NCBI RefSeq assembly: GCF_002018875.1
Contig: NZ_MVOL01000016.1
Coordinates: 1 to 64,000 of the forward strand
DNA: 64,000 bases
From: Pseudomonas sp. MF4836
GTDB taxonomy: Bacteria; Pseudomonadota; Gammaproteobacteria; Pseudomonadales; Pseudomonadaceae
Direction: 5' to 3'
The position numbers were made by a program, and so were the translations under genes. Of this stretch, positions 16,209-25,289 are shown piece after piece. Every line of letters begins with the position of its first letter. Within the stretch, counting starts at the first letter, position 1. Below the pieces are notes generated by a model that ran no database searches, had not been told where the DNA came from, and saw only the letters and a program-made list of their open reading frames with translations.

Positions 16209-18080
16209 TCAGTAACGCTTGATATCTGCCTGACTCTCCAGCTGCTTGCGGTAGGCGGCAAAGTCTTGCTGCCCCACACGCGATGCCAGGAAGCGACGGT
16301 ACTGAGCCTTCTCTTCTTCAGTCGGCGCAGCCGCCTCGTTCACCCCGTTCAACTGCAGGATCACCAGGCTGCCATCAGGCAGGGTCACGCTGCTGAAGGT
16401 CGGTTTGTCCTTGGCTTCAGGCTTGCTCATGCGGAACAACGCTTGCAGCACAGTAGGTTCAACCCCTTCCTGGCCACGAGTAACCGCTTCGCTGACTTTC
16501 CAGCTCTGACCATCCACCGGCTTGTTCAACGGCGTCTTGCCGTCGCGCAGGCTGGCGATCAAGGCTTCAGCCTTGGTCTTGGCGGCAGCACTGGCGTGCT
16601 CCTTGGCCAATTGGGTACGGATGCTGCCGGCAACGCTTTCCAGCGGCAGTTGCTCAGGCTTGCGATGTTCCTTGGCGCGCAGGACCACTACGGTTTCCGG
16701 GTCGAGTTCAATGGCGGTGCTGTTGGCACCTTCATCAAGCACTTCCGGGCTGAAAGCAGCCTGGATCACATTGCGGTTGGCCGCGATACCGTCACCGCCT
16801 TCACGGCTGAATGGCGCGGAGGTGTGCACGGTCAGCTTCAGTTCCTGAGCCGGTTGGGCAAGGTCCGAGGCTTCGAACGACGAGTCTTCCAATTGCTTGG
16901 TGGCCTCGACAAAACGCTGCTCGACCTGCTGGGTCTTCAGCTCGCGGGTCAGCTTGTCTTTCAGGCTGGCGAAGCTTGGAACTTCCGGAGCTTCAACACC
17001 CAGCAACTTGATCAAGTGGAAACCGAACGAGGTGCGCACCGGTGCCGAAACCTGATCCTTGGCCAGCGCGTACAACGCCTGCTCGAAGACCGGGTCATAG
17101 ACGCCAGGGCCGGCGTAACCCAGGTCACCGCCATTGCTGGCCGAGCCCGGATCCTGGGAGAACTCTTTGGCCAGAGCCTCGAAGCTTTCACCCTTGGCCA
17201 GACGTGCCTGGATCTCTTCGATCTTGGCTTTGGCCTGGGCCTCGTTCACCTTGTCGTTGACTTCGATCAGGATGTGCGCGCCGCGACGCTGCTCAGCCAG
17301 GTTCGAGGTTTCTTTCTGATACTGCGCCTGCAGATCTTCATCCTTGACCGTGACCTGATCGAAGAAAGCGGATTTCTTCAGTTCCAGGTAATCGATCACG
17401 ACTTGATCCGGAGTCATGAACTCCTTGGCGTGTTCGTCGTAGTAAGCCTTGACTTCGTCGTCAGTCACTTTGACCGCGGAAGGGTCAGCCTTGACGGTCA
17501 GGGAAGCGAAATCACGGGTCTGTTTTTCCAGACGCGCGAATGCCAGCACCTGGGCATCGGTGACAAAACCGCTGCCCGCGAGACCTGCACGGACCTGGCC
17601 GATCAGCATTTCCTGAGCCAGCATCTGACGGAATTGCAGGCGGCTGTAGCCCAACTGACGAATCACCTGGTCGAAACGCTCAGGGCTGAACTTGCCATCT
17701 ACCTGGAATTCAGGTGTCTGCAGGATCACTTGATCCAGTGCGGCTTCAGAGAAAGCGAACTTGGAATTTTCGGCGCCTTGCAGCAGCAGCTTGCGGTCGA
17801 TCAGCCCTTTCAAGGCAGCCTCGCGCAGCATTTTTTCGTCAAGCAAGGAAGCATCGAAATCTTTGCCCAGCTGTTGCATCAGCTGGCGACGTTGCATGTC
17901 GACCGCTTGGCTCAGCTCGTTCTGAGTGATTTCCTCACCGTTGACCTTGGCCGCGTCCTGGCTGGTGGTAGTGGCTTTGAAAATGGCATCGAAACCGGTA
18001 AGGGCCATCAATGCGACGATGACCCCGATAATGGTCTTGGCAATCCAGCCTTGTGAATTGTCCCTGATATTCTGCAGCAT
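16209..18080 (-). CDS. ppiD: peptidyl-prolyl isomerase/chaperone PpiD
   Basis: Inner-membrane-anchored periplasmic folding factor of 623 aa that binds outer-membrane and secreted proteins leaving the Sec translocon. Domains in order are a short cytoplasmic start and one membrane helix (about 12-34), a SurA_N-like chaperone domain, a parvulin domain (about 265-360, including RRGAHILIEV, ASNGGDLGYAGPG and FGFHLIKLL) and a C-terminal chaperone part. It is the last gene of the tig-clpP-clpX-lon-hupB-ppiD order, as in other gammaproteobacteria. Confidence 0.95.
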   Translation of the reverse strand: MLQNIRDNSQGWIAKTIIGVIVALMALTGFDAIFKATTTSQDAAKVNGEEITQNELSQAVDMQRRQLMQQLGKDFDASLLDEKMLREAALKGLIDRKLLLQGAENSKFAFSEAALDQVILQTPEFQVDGKFSPERFDQVIRQLGYSRLQFRQMLAQEMLIGQVRAGLAGSGFVTDAQVLAFARLEKQTRDFASLTVKADPSAVKVTDDEVKAYYDEHAKEFMTPDQVVIDYLELKKSAFFDQVTVKDEDLQAQYQKETSNLAEQRRGAHILIEVNDKVNEAQAKAKIEEIQARLAKGESFEALAKEFSQDPGSASNGGDLGYAGPGVYDPVFEQALYALAKDQVSAPVRTSFGFHLIKLLGVEAPEVPSFASLKDKLTRELKTQQVEQRFVEATKQLEDSSFEASDLAQPAQELKLTVHTSAPFSREGGDGIAANRNVIQAAFSPEVLDEGANSTAIELDPETVVVLRAKEHRKPEQLPLESVAGSIRTQLAKEHASAAAKTKAEALIASLRDGKTPLNKPVDGQSWKVSEAVTRGQEGVEPTVLQALFRMSKPEAKDKPTFSSVTLPDGSLVILQLNGVNEAAAPTEEEKAQYRRFLASRVGQQDFAAYRKQLESQADIKRY

Positions 18081-18149
18081 GCGTCCCCCAGAAACGGTCG
18101 TACTTCAAATTAAGCAACCGTGGAGCGTGGGTAGAGTCCGGATAGAAGA

Positions 18150-18173
18150 AAGGCGCATCCGAGGATGCGCCTT
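18150..18173 (-). terminator. terminator downstream of hupB and the tRNA remnant
   Basis: Stem AAGGCGCAT / ATGCGCCTT (18150-18158 with 18165-18173) followed on the minus strand by TTCTTCT. It lies between the tRNA-Asp remnant and ppiD. Confidence 0.75.
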
Positions 18174-18181
18174 CTCGTAAC

Positions 18182-18256
18182 TGGCGGAGCGGTCGGAGGC
18201 TCGAACCTGCGACCCCCGGCGTGAGCCGATATTCTAACCGGCTGGCTAACCGCTCC
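18182..18256 (-). pseudogene. decayed tRNA-Asp
   Basis: The minus strand begins GGAGCGG and ends CCGCTCCGCCA, a perfect 7-bp acceptor stem with discriminator G and CCA, and retains GGTTAGAAT and CACGCCGGGGGTCGC as in bacterial tRNA-Asp(GTC). The anticodon arm, however, reads CGGC-TCAC-GCCG, so about three bases around the GTC anticodon are missing and no 7-nt loop can form. The D stem and the T stem also carry mismatches. The length is 75 nt against 77. It is probably a non-functional relic. Confidence 0.7.
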
Positions 18257-18309
18257 GCGGCCAGATCGGGAATGACCCCGACCCGGGTGGGTAAAGGCTT
18301 GAACGAAGC

Positions 18310-18582
18310 TTAGTTAACGGCTTCTTTCAGAGCTTTACCGGCTTTGAAACCTGGCTTTTTAGCTGCAGCGATTTCCAGCGTCTTACCGGTCTGAGGGTTA
18401 CGACCAATGCGAGCAGGACGATCGGTAACAGAGAAAGTACCGAAACCAACCAGTACCACAGAGTCGCCGGCCTTGAGAGCGCCAGTGACGGATTCGATCA
18501 CAGCATCCAGCGCACGGCCAGCAGCAGCTTTCGGGATATCAGCAGATGCAGCGATAGCATCAATCAGTTCCGACTTGTTCAC
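18310..18582 (-). CDS. hupB: DNA-binding protein HU-beta
   Basis: Histone-like nucleoid protein of 90 aa that bends and compacts DNA as a dimer. It reads (V)NKSELIDAIAAS at the start and carries the signature GFGTFSV and the beta-arm RPARIGRNPQTGK. The start is GTG at 18582 with GGGGA about 8 nt upstream. It follows lon and has its own sigma-70-type promoter. Confidence 0.96.
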   Translation of the reverse strand: MNKSELIDAIAASADIPKAAAGRALDAVIESVTGALKAGDSVVLVGFGTFSVTDRPARIGRNPQTGKTLEIAAAKKPGFKAGKALKEAVN

Positions 18583-18678
18583 TCTAAGTCCCCTTATATA
18601 TCTATTTGAGTATGATTCTAAGTTTTTTGGTGAAAGCAAAAACGAGTGCTGAATGGCCTACAGACACTTAAGAGCCGC

Positions 18679-18708
18679 TTTATAACAAGGGCTCTAAAAA
18701 GCTGTCAA
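18679..18708 (-). promoter_or_regulatory. sigma-70 promoter of hupB
   Basis: On the minus strand, a perfect -35 TTGACA (18708-18703) is separated by 17-18 nt from TTATAA/TATAAA (about 18685-18679). It lies between lon and hupB, about 100 nt before the hupB start. Overlapping it is an inverted repeat AGAGCC/GGCTCT that might terminate lon. Confidence 0.72.
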
Positions 18709-18733
18709 GGAAGCCCATCAGGCTAATGCGTAC

Positions 18734-21130
18734 TTAATGCGTACTAATTCTTTCCTTAGAGTCAGAGTCGCGTTTTTCATCCTTTGCAACTATCTCGGGA
18801 GCTACATCCGGCAAGGGCTCCGGCGCGTATTGCAGCGCAATTTGCAGGACCTCGTCAATCCATTTAACCGGTTTAATCTGTAGATCCTGCTTGATATTGT
18901 CAGGAATTTCTTTCAAATCGCGAACATTCTCTTCAGGAATGATCACGGTTTTGATTCCACCACGGTGGGCCGCAAGCAATTTCTCTTTCAGGCCACCGAT
19001 GGCCAATACCTGACCACGCAAGGTGATTTCACCGGTCATGGCTACATCCGCACGTACCGGAATCCCGGTCAGCGCCGAAACCAGCGCCGTGCACATGCCT
19101 ACGCCTGCGCTAGGACCGTCTTTTGGCGTCGCCCCTTCCGGCATATGGATGTGAGTGTCGCGCTTCTCGTGGAAGTCCAGGGGAATCCCCAGGCTCTTGG
19201 CCCGGCTGCGCACTACTGTCAGTGCTGCAGTGATCGATTCGACCATCACATCGCCCAGGGAGCCGGTCTTGATCAACTGACCTTTGCCCGGGACCACGGC
19301 CGCTTCGATGGTGAGCAACTCACCGCCAACTTGCGTCCAGGCCAGACCTGTAACCTGACCAATCTGATCCTGCTGCTCGGCCAGGCCGTAGCGGAATTTG
19401 CGTACGCCCAGGAAGTGCTCCAGCAGCTCGGAAGTGACCTTCACCGAGAAGCGTTTTTCCATGGCGTGCTCTTTCACCGCCTTGCGGCAAACCTTGGCAA
19501 TCTGACGCTCAAGGCCCCGCACACCGGCTTCACGGGTGTAGTAACGGATGATGTCGCGTATCGATTCATTGTCGAATTCCAGCTCGCCTTTTTTCAGGCC
19601 GTTGGCCTGAATCTGCTTGGGCGACAGGTACTTGACCGCGATGTTGATCTTCTCGTCCTCGGTGTAGCCGGGCAGACGAATCACCTCCATCCGGTCCAGC
19701 AACGCTGGCGGAATATTCATCGAGTTGGAGGTGCACAGGAACATCACATCGGACAGGTCGTAATCGACTTCCAGATAATGGTCGTTGAAATTGTGGTTCT
19801 GCTCCGGATCGAGCACTTCCAGCAATGCCGATGCTGGATCGCCGCGCATATCACTGCCCATCTTGTCGATTTCATCGAGCAGGAACAGTGGGTTGCGCAC
19901 CCCAACTTTTGTCATCTTTTGAATCAATCTTCCCGGCATCGAACCGATGTAAGTCCGTCGATGACCGCGAATTTCTGCCTCGTCACGCACGCCACCCAGG
20001 GCCATGCGCACAAATTTGCGGTTGGTGGCATGGGCGATCGACTCCGCCAGGGATGTTTTACCCACCCCAGGAGGACCCACCAGGCACAGTACCGGACCGC
20101 GAATCTTCTTCACGCGCTTTTGCACGGCGAGGTATTCAAGAATACGTTCTTTGACTTCTTCAAGGCCGTAGTGATCGGCGTCAAGAATGTCTTCTGCGCG
20201 CGCCAGATCAAGGCGTACCTTGCTCTGGGCTTTCCAAGGCACCTGGACCAGCCAGTCGATATAGGAGCGCACCACAGTCGCTTCAGCCGACATGGGCGAC
20301 ATTTGCTTGAGCTTGTTCAGCTCCGCCTGGGCCTTGGTCAGGGCATCCTTTGGCAAGCCCGCAGCATCGATACGTTTTTTCAGCTCTTCGATTTCGTTGT
20401 GACCTTCGTCACCGTCGCCCAGCTCTTTCTGAATGGCCTTCATCTGCTCATTCAGGTAGTACTCGCGCTGGCTGCGTTCCATTTGCTTTTTGACGCGGCC
20501 ACGAATGCGTTTTTCAACTTGCAGCAGGTCGATCTCGGCATCCAGCAAAGCCAGCACGTGCTCGACACGGGCCGACAAATCGATGATCTCGAGGATTTCC
20601 TGCTTCTGCTCGATCTTCAACGCCATGTGCGCAGCCATGGTGTCTACCAGGCGGCTTGGCTCATCGATGCTGTTAAGGGACGACAGCACCTCGGCAGGGA
20701 CTTTCTTGCCCAACTGCACGTACTGCTCGAACTGAGCCAGCAGGCTGCGGACAAAGACCTCCGATTCGCGCTCGGGAGCGTCGACTTCGTCGATCAGGGA
20801 AACTTCGGCACGGCAGTGGCCGTCCACTTCGCTGAAGCGTTCGACAGCGCCACGTTGCTCGCCTTCGACCAGTACTTTGACAGTGCCATCAGGCAGCTTG
20901 AGCAACTGCAGGACAGTGGCGATGGTACCTACGCGATAGAGTGCATCTTCACCGGGATCGTCATCAGCAGGGTTTTTCTGAGCTAACAGAAGAATCTGCT
21001 TGTCGCCCGTCATCGCGGCCTCGAGGGCTTCGATAGACTTCTCGCGCCCCACGAACAGCGGGATAACCATGTGCGGATAAACCACAACATCACGCAATGG
21101 CAAGAGAGGCAATTCGATGGTTGTCTTCAT
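18734..21130 (-). CDS. lon: ATP-dependent protease Lon
   Basis: Cytoplasmic AAA+ serine protease of 798 aa that degrades misfolded and regulatory proteins. The N-terminal substrate domain starts LPLLPLRDVVVYPHMVIPLF. The Walker A motif GPPGVGKTS lies near residue 353 and Walker B is LFLLDEIDK. The protease dyad is Ser in PKDGPSAGVGM (near 673) and Lys in the GLKEKLLAAHRG stretch. It lies between clpX and hupB and is preceded by a heat-shock-type promoter. Confidence 0.97.
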   Translation of the reverse strand: MKTTIELPLLPLRDVVVYPHMVIPLFVGREKSIEALEAAMTGDKQILLLAQKNPADDDPGEDALYRVGTIATVLQLLKLPDGTVKVLVEGEQRGAVERFSEVDGHCRAEVSLIDEVDAPERESEVFVRSLLAQFEQYVQLGKKVPAEVLSSLNSIDEPSRLVDTMAAHMALKIEQKQEILEIIDLSARVEHVLALLDAEIDLLQVEKRIRGRVKKQMERSQREYYLNEQMKAIQKELGDGDEGHNEIEELKKRIDAAGLPKDALTKAQAELNKLKQMSPMSAEATVVRSYIDWLVQVPWKAQSKVRLDLARAEDILDADHYGLEEVKERILEYLAVQKRVKKIRGPVLCLVGPPGVGKTSLAESIAHATNRKFVRMALGGVRDEAEIRGHRRTYIGSMPGRLIQKMTKVGVRNPLFLLDEIDKMGSDMRGDPASALLEVLDPEQNHNFNDHYLEVDYDLSDVMFLCTSNSMNIPPALLDRMEVIRLPGYTEDEKINIAVKYLSPKQIQANGLKKGELEFDNESIRDIIRYYTREAGVRGLERQIAKVCRKAVKEHAMEKRFSVKVTSELLEHFLGVRKFRYGLAEQQDQIGQVTGLAWTQVGGELLTIEAAVVPGKGQLIKTGSLGDVMVESITAALTVVRSRAKSLGIPLDFHEKRDTHIHMPEGATPKDGPSAGVGMCTALVSALTGIPVRADVAMTGEITLRGQVLAIGGLKEKLLAAHRGGIKTVIIPEENVRDLKEIPDNIKQDLQIKPVKWIDEVLQIALQYAPEPLPDVAPEIVAKDEKRDSDSKERISTH

Positions 21131-21188
21131 GATTTCGCCTCTACGGCGGCCATAAGGCCGTAAACAGATGGAAGTAAGCTTGAAACCA

Positions 21189-21217
21189 AGATGGGGGCTG
21201 CCTTGAAAAAAAACAAG
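21189..21217 (-). promoter_or_regulatory. probable sigma-32 promoter of lon
   Basis: On the minus strand CTTGTTT (21217-21211), 15 nt, then CCCATCT (21195-21189). The -10 element fits the heat-shock consensus CCCATNT exactly and the -35 keeps CTTG. It lies about 60 nt before lon, just after the clpX terminator. Confidence 0.6.
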
Positions 21218-21249
21218 CTCAAAGACAGCACTTTGACAGTAAAAACAAA

Positions 21250-21265
21250 GGGGCCCGAAGGCCCC
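21250..21265 (-). terminator. intrinsic terminator of clpX
   Basis: Stem GGGGCC-CGAA-GGCCCC; on the minus strand it is followed by TTTGTTTTT. It separates clpX from lon. Confidence 0.85.
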
Positions 21266-21290
21266 CTCTTTTTAAGCAGCAGTGCGACGC

Positions 21291-22574
21291 TTACGCGTCT
21301 GGCGCCACCTTGGCTGCCGGCTCACTGTTCTCATAGATGTACAGTGGCTTGGACTTGCCTTCAATAACGCTCTCGTCGATCACTACTTTACTCACCTCGG
21401 ACTGCGAGGGGATTTCATACATAGTGTCGAGCAGTACACCTTCCAGAATCGAACGCAAACCACGAGCACCGGTCTTGCGCTCAAGGGCGCGTTTAGCGAC
21501 CGACTTGAGTGCATCGGTACGGAACTCCAGATCTACACCTTCCATCTCGAACAGCTTGGCGTACTGTTTGGTCAGGGCGTTTTTCGGCTCGGTGAGGATC
21601 TGAATCAAAGCAGCCTCATCCAACTCGTCCAACGTCGCCAGAACCGGCAGACGACCGACGAACTCCGGGATCAGACCAAACTTGACCAAATCGTCAGGCT
21701 CGACTTCACGCAGGGACTCGCCCACCTTCTTGCCTTCCTCTTTGCTGCGAACTTCGGCGTTGAAGCCGATGCCGCCGCGAGTGGAACGGCTCTGAATAAC
21801 CTTTTCCAGACCGGAGAACGCACCACCGCAGATAAACAGGATGTTGCGCGTATCGACCTGAAGGAACTCTTGCTGCGGATGCTTGCGGCCGCCCTGTGGC
21901 GGAACGGAAGCAACAGTACCTTCAATCAGCTTCAGCAACGCTTGCTGCACGCCTTCACCGGAAACATCCCGGGTGATCGAAGGGTTGTCAGATTTGCGCG
22001 AAATCTTGTCGATCTCATCGATGTAGACGATACCCATCTGGGCTTTCTCTACGTCGTAATCGCATTTCTGCAGCAACTTCTGAATGATGTTCTCGACATC
22101 CTCACCTACGTAACCCGCCTCGGTGAGGGTGGTCGCGTCGGCAATGGTGAAGGGTACGTTCAACAGGCGCGCCAGGGTCTCTGCCAGCAGAGTCTTACCC
22201 GAACCTGTAGGGCCGATCAGCAAGATGTTGCTCTTGCCAAGTTCGACGTCGTCATTCTTTTTGTCACGCTGATTCAAGCGCTTGTAGTGGTTATACACCG
22301 CTACTGCGAGAACCTTTTTCGCACGCTCCTGACCGATTACATACTGATCAAGGATGCCGCTGATTTCTTTAGGCGAAGGCAATTTATGCGCGCTGCTTTC
22401 AGCCTGTGCTTCCTGCACCTCCTCACGGATGATGTCATTGCACAGGTCGACGCACTCGTCGCAGATAAAGACCGAGGGGCCGGCAATCAATTTGCGCACT
22501 TCATGCTGGCTTTTGCCACAGAAGGAGCAATAGAGCAGTTTGCCGTTGTCCTCGCCGTTGCGGGTGTCAGTCAT
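21291..22574 (-). CDS. clpX: ATP-dependent Clp protease ATP-binding subunit ClpX
   Basis: AAA+ unfoldase of 427 aa that feeds proteins such as ssrA-tagged ones to ClpP. The N-terminal zinc-binding domain has Cys16, Cys19, Cys38 and Cys41. Walker A is GPTGSGKT, Walker B is VYIDEIDK, and the GYVG pore loop is present (EAGYVGEDV). The start at 22574 (MTDTRNGEDNGK) gives the standard length; the longer frame is not needed. It follows clpP after about 106 bp. Confidence 0.97.
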   Translation of the reverse strand: MTDTRNGEDNGKLLYCSFCGKSQHEVRKLIAGPSVFICDECVDLCNDIIREEVQEAQAESSAHKLPSPKEISGILDQYVIGQERAKKVLAVAVYNHYKRLNQRDKKNDDVELGKSNILLIGPTGSGKTLLAETLARLLNVPFTIADATTLTEAGYVGEDVENIIQKLLQKCDYDVEKAQMGIVYIDEIDKISRKSDNPSITRDVSGEGVQQALLKLIEGTVASVPPQGGRKHPQQEFLQVDTRNILFICGGAFSGLEKVIQSRSTRGGIGFNAEVRSKEEGKKVGESLREVEPDDLVKFGLIPEFVGRLPVLATLDELDEAALIQILTEPKNALTKQYAKLFEMEGVDLEFRTDALKSVAKRALERKTGARGLRSILEGVLLDTMYEIPSQSEVSKVVIDESVIEGKSKPLYIYENSEPAAKVAPDA

Positions 22575-22622
22575 TCGATCGATCCAAATCCGATAGGCTT
22601 GCAACACAAGATGAAGGCAATT

Positions 22623-22642
22623 GCGGGCTTTTTCAAGCCCGC
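22623..22642 (-). terminator. hairpin between clpP and clpX
   Basis: Perfect 8-bp stem GCGGGCTT / AAGCCCGC with a TTTC loop. On the minus strand no T run follows, so it may be an attenuator, processing site or weak terminator rather than a full stop. Confidence 0.5.
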
Positions 22643-22680
22643 AGGTGGCCAGTTACCCCAACCACCGACATTTGAGTTGC

Positions 22681-23322
22681 TTAGGCAGGCATTTGACGCT
22701 TGTTGATCACGGAGTCGATCAGGCCGTATTCCGCCGCACGCTCTGCGCTCATGAAGTTGTCGCGTTCGGTATCGCGCTCGATGGTTTCCAGGCTCTGGCC
22801 AGTGTGATGAGCCAGCAGCGAGTTCAGACGCGAACGGATGTGGAGGATTTCCTTGGCATGGATGTCGATATCCGACGCCTGACCCTGGAAACCGCCCAAC
22901 GGCTGGTGAATCATCATCCGCGAGTTAGGCAGGCAATGGCGTTTGCCCGCAGCGCCGCCGGCGAGCAGGAAAGCACCCATGCTGCAGGCCTGGCCAATGC
23001 AGATGGTGGAAACGTCGGGCTTGATGAACTGCATGGTGTCGTAGATCGACATGCCTGCAGTCACCGAACCACCTGGTGAGTTGATATAAAGATGGATGTC
23101 CTTGTCCGGGTTTTCCGCTTCAAGGAAGAGCAATTGCGCCGCCACCAGGTTGGCCATGTAATCCTCTACCGGGCCAATCAGGAAGATCACTCGCTCCTTG
23201 AGAAGGCGCGAATAGATGTCATAGGCGCGTTCGCCACGGGCGGACTGCTCGATAACCATCGGGACCAGGCCGCCTGCGGCCTGGATGTCAGAGCTCTGCT
23301 GATAATAAGAATTGCGGGACAT
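22681..23322 (-). CDS. clpP: ATP-dependent Clp protease proteolytic subunit
   Basis: Serine peptidase of 213 aa forming the tetradecameric degradation chamber used with ClpX or ClpA. The catalytic triad is Ser114 (QACSMGAFL), His139 (RMMIHQPLGG) and Asp188 (TERDNF). Length and start are typical. It lies between tig and clpX on the same strand. Confidence 0.97.
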   Translation of the reverse strand: MSRNSYYQQSSDIQAAGGLVPMVIEQSARGERAYDIYSRLLKERVIFLIGPVEDYMANLVAAQLLFLEAENPDKDIHLYINSPGGSVTAGMSIYDTMQFIKPDVSTICIGQACSMGAFLLAGGAAGKRHCLPNSRMMIHQPLGGFQGQASDIDIHAKEILHIRSRLNSLLAHHTGQSLETIERDTERDNFMSAERAAEYGLIDSVINKRQMPA

Positions 23323-23361
23323 GTCCTGCAGTCACTCCCAAATAGTCATGTCTTGAATACG

Positions 23362-23389
23362 CATAAGCCAGCGCGAAGGCTGGCTTATG
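23362..23389. terminator. strong hairpin between tig and clpP
   Basis: Perfect 11-bp stem CATAAGCCAGC / GCTGGCTTATG with a 6-nt loop. No clear T run follows in the direction of transcription, so it may act as an attenuator or RNA processing site that uncouples tig from clpP levels. Confidence 0.6.
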
Positions 23390-23415
23390 GTGTGTATTTT
23401 CGAACGAGTAAAAAA

Positions 23416-24726
23416 TCAGTCGGCTTGTGGTGCTTCTACCGGCTTGACCGCTTCTTCGTAAGAGACCGATTTGTCGGTCACGCTAGCTTTCTGCAGAACA
23501 GTATCCACAACTTGCTCTTCCAGCACAACCGAACGGACTTCGTTCAGTTGCTGGTCGTTCTTGTAGTACCAAGACACAACCTGCTCAGGCTCCTGGTAGG
23601 CCGAGGCCATTTCCTGGATCAGCTCGCGAACACGATCTTCGTCTGGCTTGAGGTCGAACTGCTTGACCACTTCAGCCACGATCAGGCCCAGCACAACGCG
23701 GCGCTTGGCTTGCTCTTCGAACAGCTCGGCCGGCAGCTGGTCAGGCTTGATGTTGCCACCGAACTGCTGAACAGCTTGTACGCGCAGGCGGTTGACTTCG
23801 TTGTCCAGCAGCGCCTTAGGCACTTCGATCGGGTTCGCTTCCAGCAGACCGTCCATGACCTGGTTCTTGATCTTGGATTTGATCGCCTGACGCAGTTCAC
23901 GCTCCATGTTCTTGCGAACTTCGGCGCGGAAACCTTCCAGACCGCTTTCCTTGATACCGAACTGAGCGAAGAACTCTTCGGTCAGCTCTGGCAGCTTAGG
24001 CTCGGACACAGTGTTGACGGTAACGGTGAACTCGGCAGCTTTGCCGGCCAGGTCCAGGTTCTGGTAGTCCTCAGGGAAGGTCAGGTTCAGAACGCGCTCT
24101 TCACCGGCTTTGGCGCCAACCAGGCCGTCTTCGAAGCCAGGAATCATGCGGCCGGAGCCCAGAACCAGCTGGGTGCCCTTGGCGGAACCACCAGCGAATA
24201 CTTCGCCGTCAACCTTGCCAACGAAATCGATGTTCAGTTGATCTTCGTTCTGTGCGGCACGATCGACCGACTCAAAACGAATGTTCTGCTTGCGCAGGAT
24301 TTCCAGCATGTTGTCCAGATCGGCATCAGCCACGTCAGCGCTCAGGCGCTCAACGGCGATGGACTCGAAACCGGCAACAGTGAACTCAGGGAATACTTCG
24401 AACGTTGCGACGTATTCCAGATCCTTGCCCTTCTCCAGCACTTTAGGCTCGACCGAAGGTGCGCCAGCCGGGTTCAGCTTCTGCTCAACCACTGCTTCGT
24501 AGAAGGAAGCCTGGATCACATCACCCACAGCTTCTTGACGCGCATCAGCTTCATAACGCTGACGGATAACGCTCATTGGAACTTTGCCAGGACGGAAGCC
24601 TGCAATTTTGGCCTTTTGGGCAGTCTGCTGCAGACGCTTGTTGACCTGGCTCTCAATACGCTCGGCCGGCACGGTGATGCTCATGCGGCGCTCAAGAGCA
24701 GAAGTATTTTCAACAGAAACTTGCAT
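23416..24726 (-). CDS. tig: trigger factor
   Basis: Ribosome-bound chaperone and prolyl isomerase of 436 aa. The N-terminal ribosome-binding domain (MQVSVENTSALERR, with GFRPGKVPMSVI) is followed by an FKBP-like PPIase domain (about 150-250, including GSGRMIPGFEDGLVGAKAGEE) and a long helical C-terminal domain. The start at 24726 matches the family; the longer frame is not needed. Confidence 0.97.
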   Translation of the reverse strand: MQVSVENTSALERRMSITVPAERIESQVNKRLQQTAQKAKIAGFRPGKVPMSVIRQRYEADARQEAVGDVIQASFYEAVVEQKLNPAGAPSVEPKVLEKGKDLEYVATFEVFPEFTVAGFESIAVERLSADVADADLDNMLEILRKQNIRFESVDRAAQNEDQLNIDFVGKVDGEVFAGGSAKGTQLVLGSGRMIPGFEDGLVGAKAGEERVLNLTFPEDYQNLDLAGKAAEFTVTVNTVSEPKLPELTEEFFAQFGIKESGLEGFRAEVRKNMERELRQAIKSKIKNQVMDGLLEANPIEVPKALLDNEVNRLRVQAVQQFGGNIKPDQLPAELFEEQAKRRVVLGLIVAEVVKQFDLKPDEDRVRELIQEMASAYQEPEQVVSWYYKNDQQLNEVRSVVLEEQVVDTVLQKASVTDKSVSYEEAVKPVEAPQAD

Positions 24727-25088
24727 GGATATTCCTCGTTGCACAGACGTTAGCCGGCCGTTTCCGACCCCAGAATCAAGGGCATGCATTCTAGTGGGTC
24801 AAACTCAAGAAGTCACCCTACTGAAAACGGGTAAAAAACAGCTGGCAATTTAAAGGCGGGGACAAACGGTTGAGCCTCACCCACAGAGCAAATACAGCGA
24901 ATCAAACCAGCGCCTCTAAACCGTCCCTCTATATATAGAAGAGACCAGTCGTCAGCCGCCTGGCCGCCAGACCTCGATGGCCCGGCAGATCAACCCGAAC
25001 ATCCAGTGACAAAAAAAGACGAACTCTTCGCCAACTCATTCAGCCCACTACCGGCAGCCGCACTGAAAACCCGAACTTCTGAAACGAA
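24727..25088. other. intergenic region tig / tRNA cluster
   Basis: About 360 bases before the tRNA-cluster terminator without a supported gene. The part next to tig should hold its promoter on the minus strand, for example TAGAAT near 24790, but the -35 is unclear. I see no other structure. Confidence 0.5.
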
Positions 25089-25121
25089 AACGGCGCAGCC
25101 CTTTTCAGGTGCTGCGCCGTT
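25089..25121 (-). terminator. terminator of the tRNA operon
   Basis: Perfect 11-bp stem AACGGCGCAGC / GCTGCGCCGTT with an 11-nt loop; the minus strand continues TTCGTTTC. It lies about 25 nt after tRNA-Leu. Confidence 0.85.
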
Positions 25122-25146
25122 ATCTGCTATTAAATAGCTACTTAAT

Positions 25147-25231
25147 TGGTGCGGACGAAGAGACTCGAACTCTTACACCTTGCGGCGCTGGAACCTAAAT
25201 CCAGTGTGTCTACCAATTCCACCACGTCCGC
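25147..25231 (-). tRNA. tRNA-Leu(TAG)
   Basis: 85 nt with encoded CCA. The acceptor stem is GCGGACG/CGTCCGC, the anticodon loop is TTTAGGT (anticodon TAG) and a long variable arm is present, as expected for leucine tRNA. Confidence 0.96.
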
Positions 25232-25289
25232 GTATCAAGCCTTTTAAAGCAAAGGCGCCAGACTATTAATCTGGCGCCTTTTCGAAATA

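Noticed and set aside
16266..18056. 596-codon open frame antisense to ppiD
   Set aside because: ppiD on the minus strand has SurA_N and parvulin motifs; the plus frame has none.
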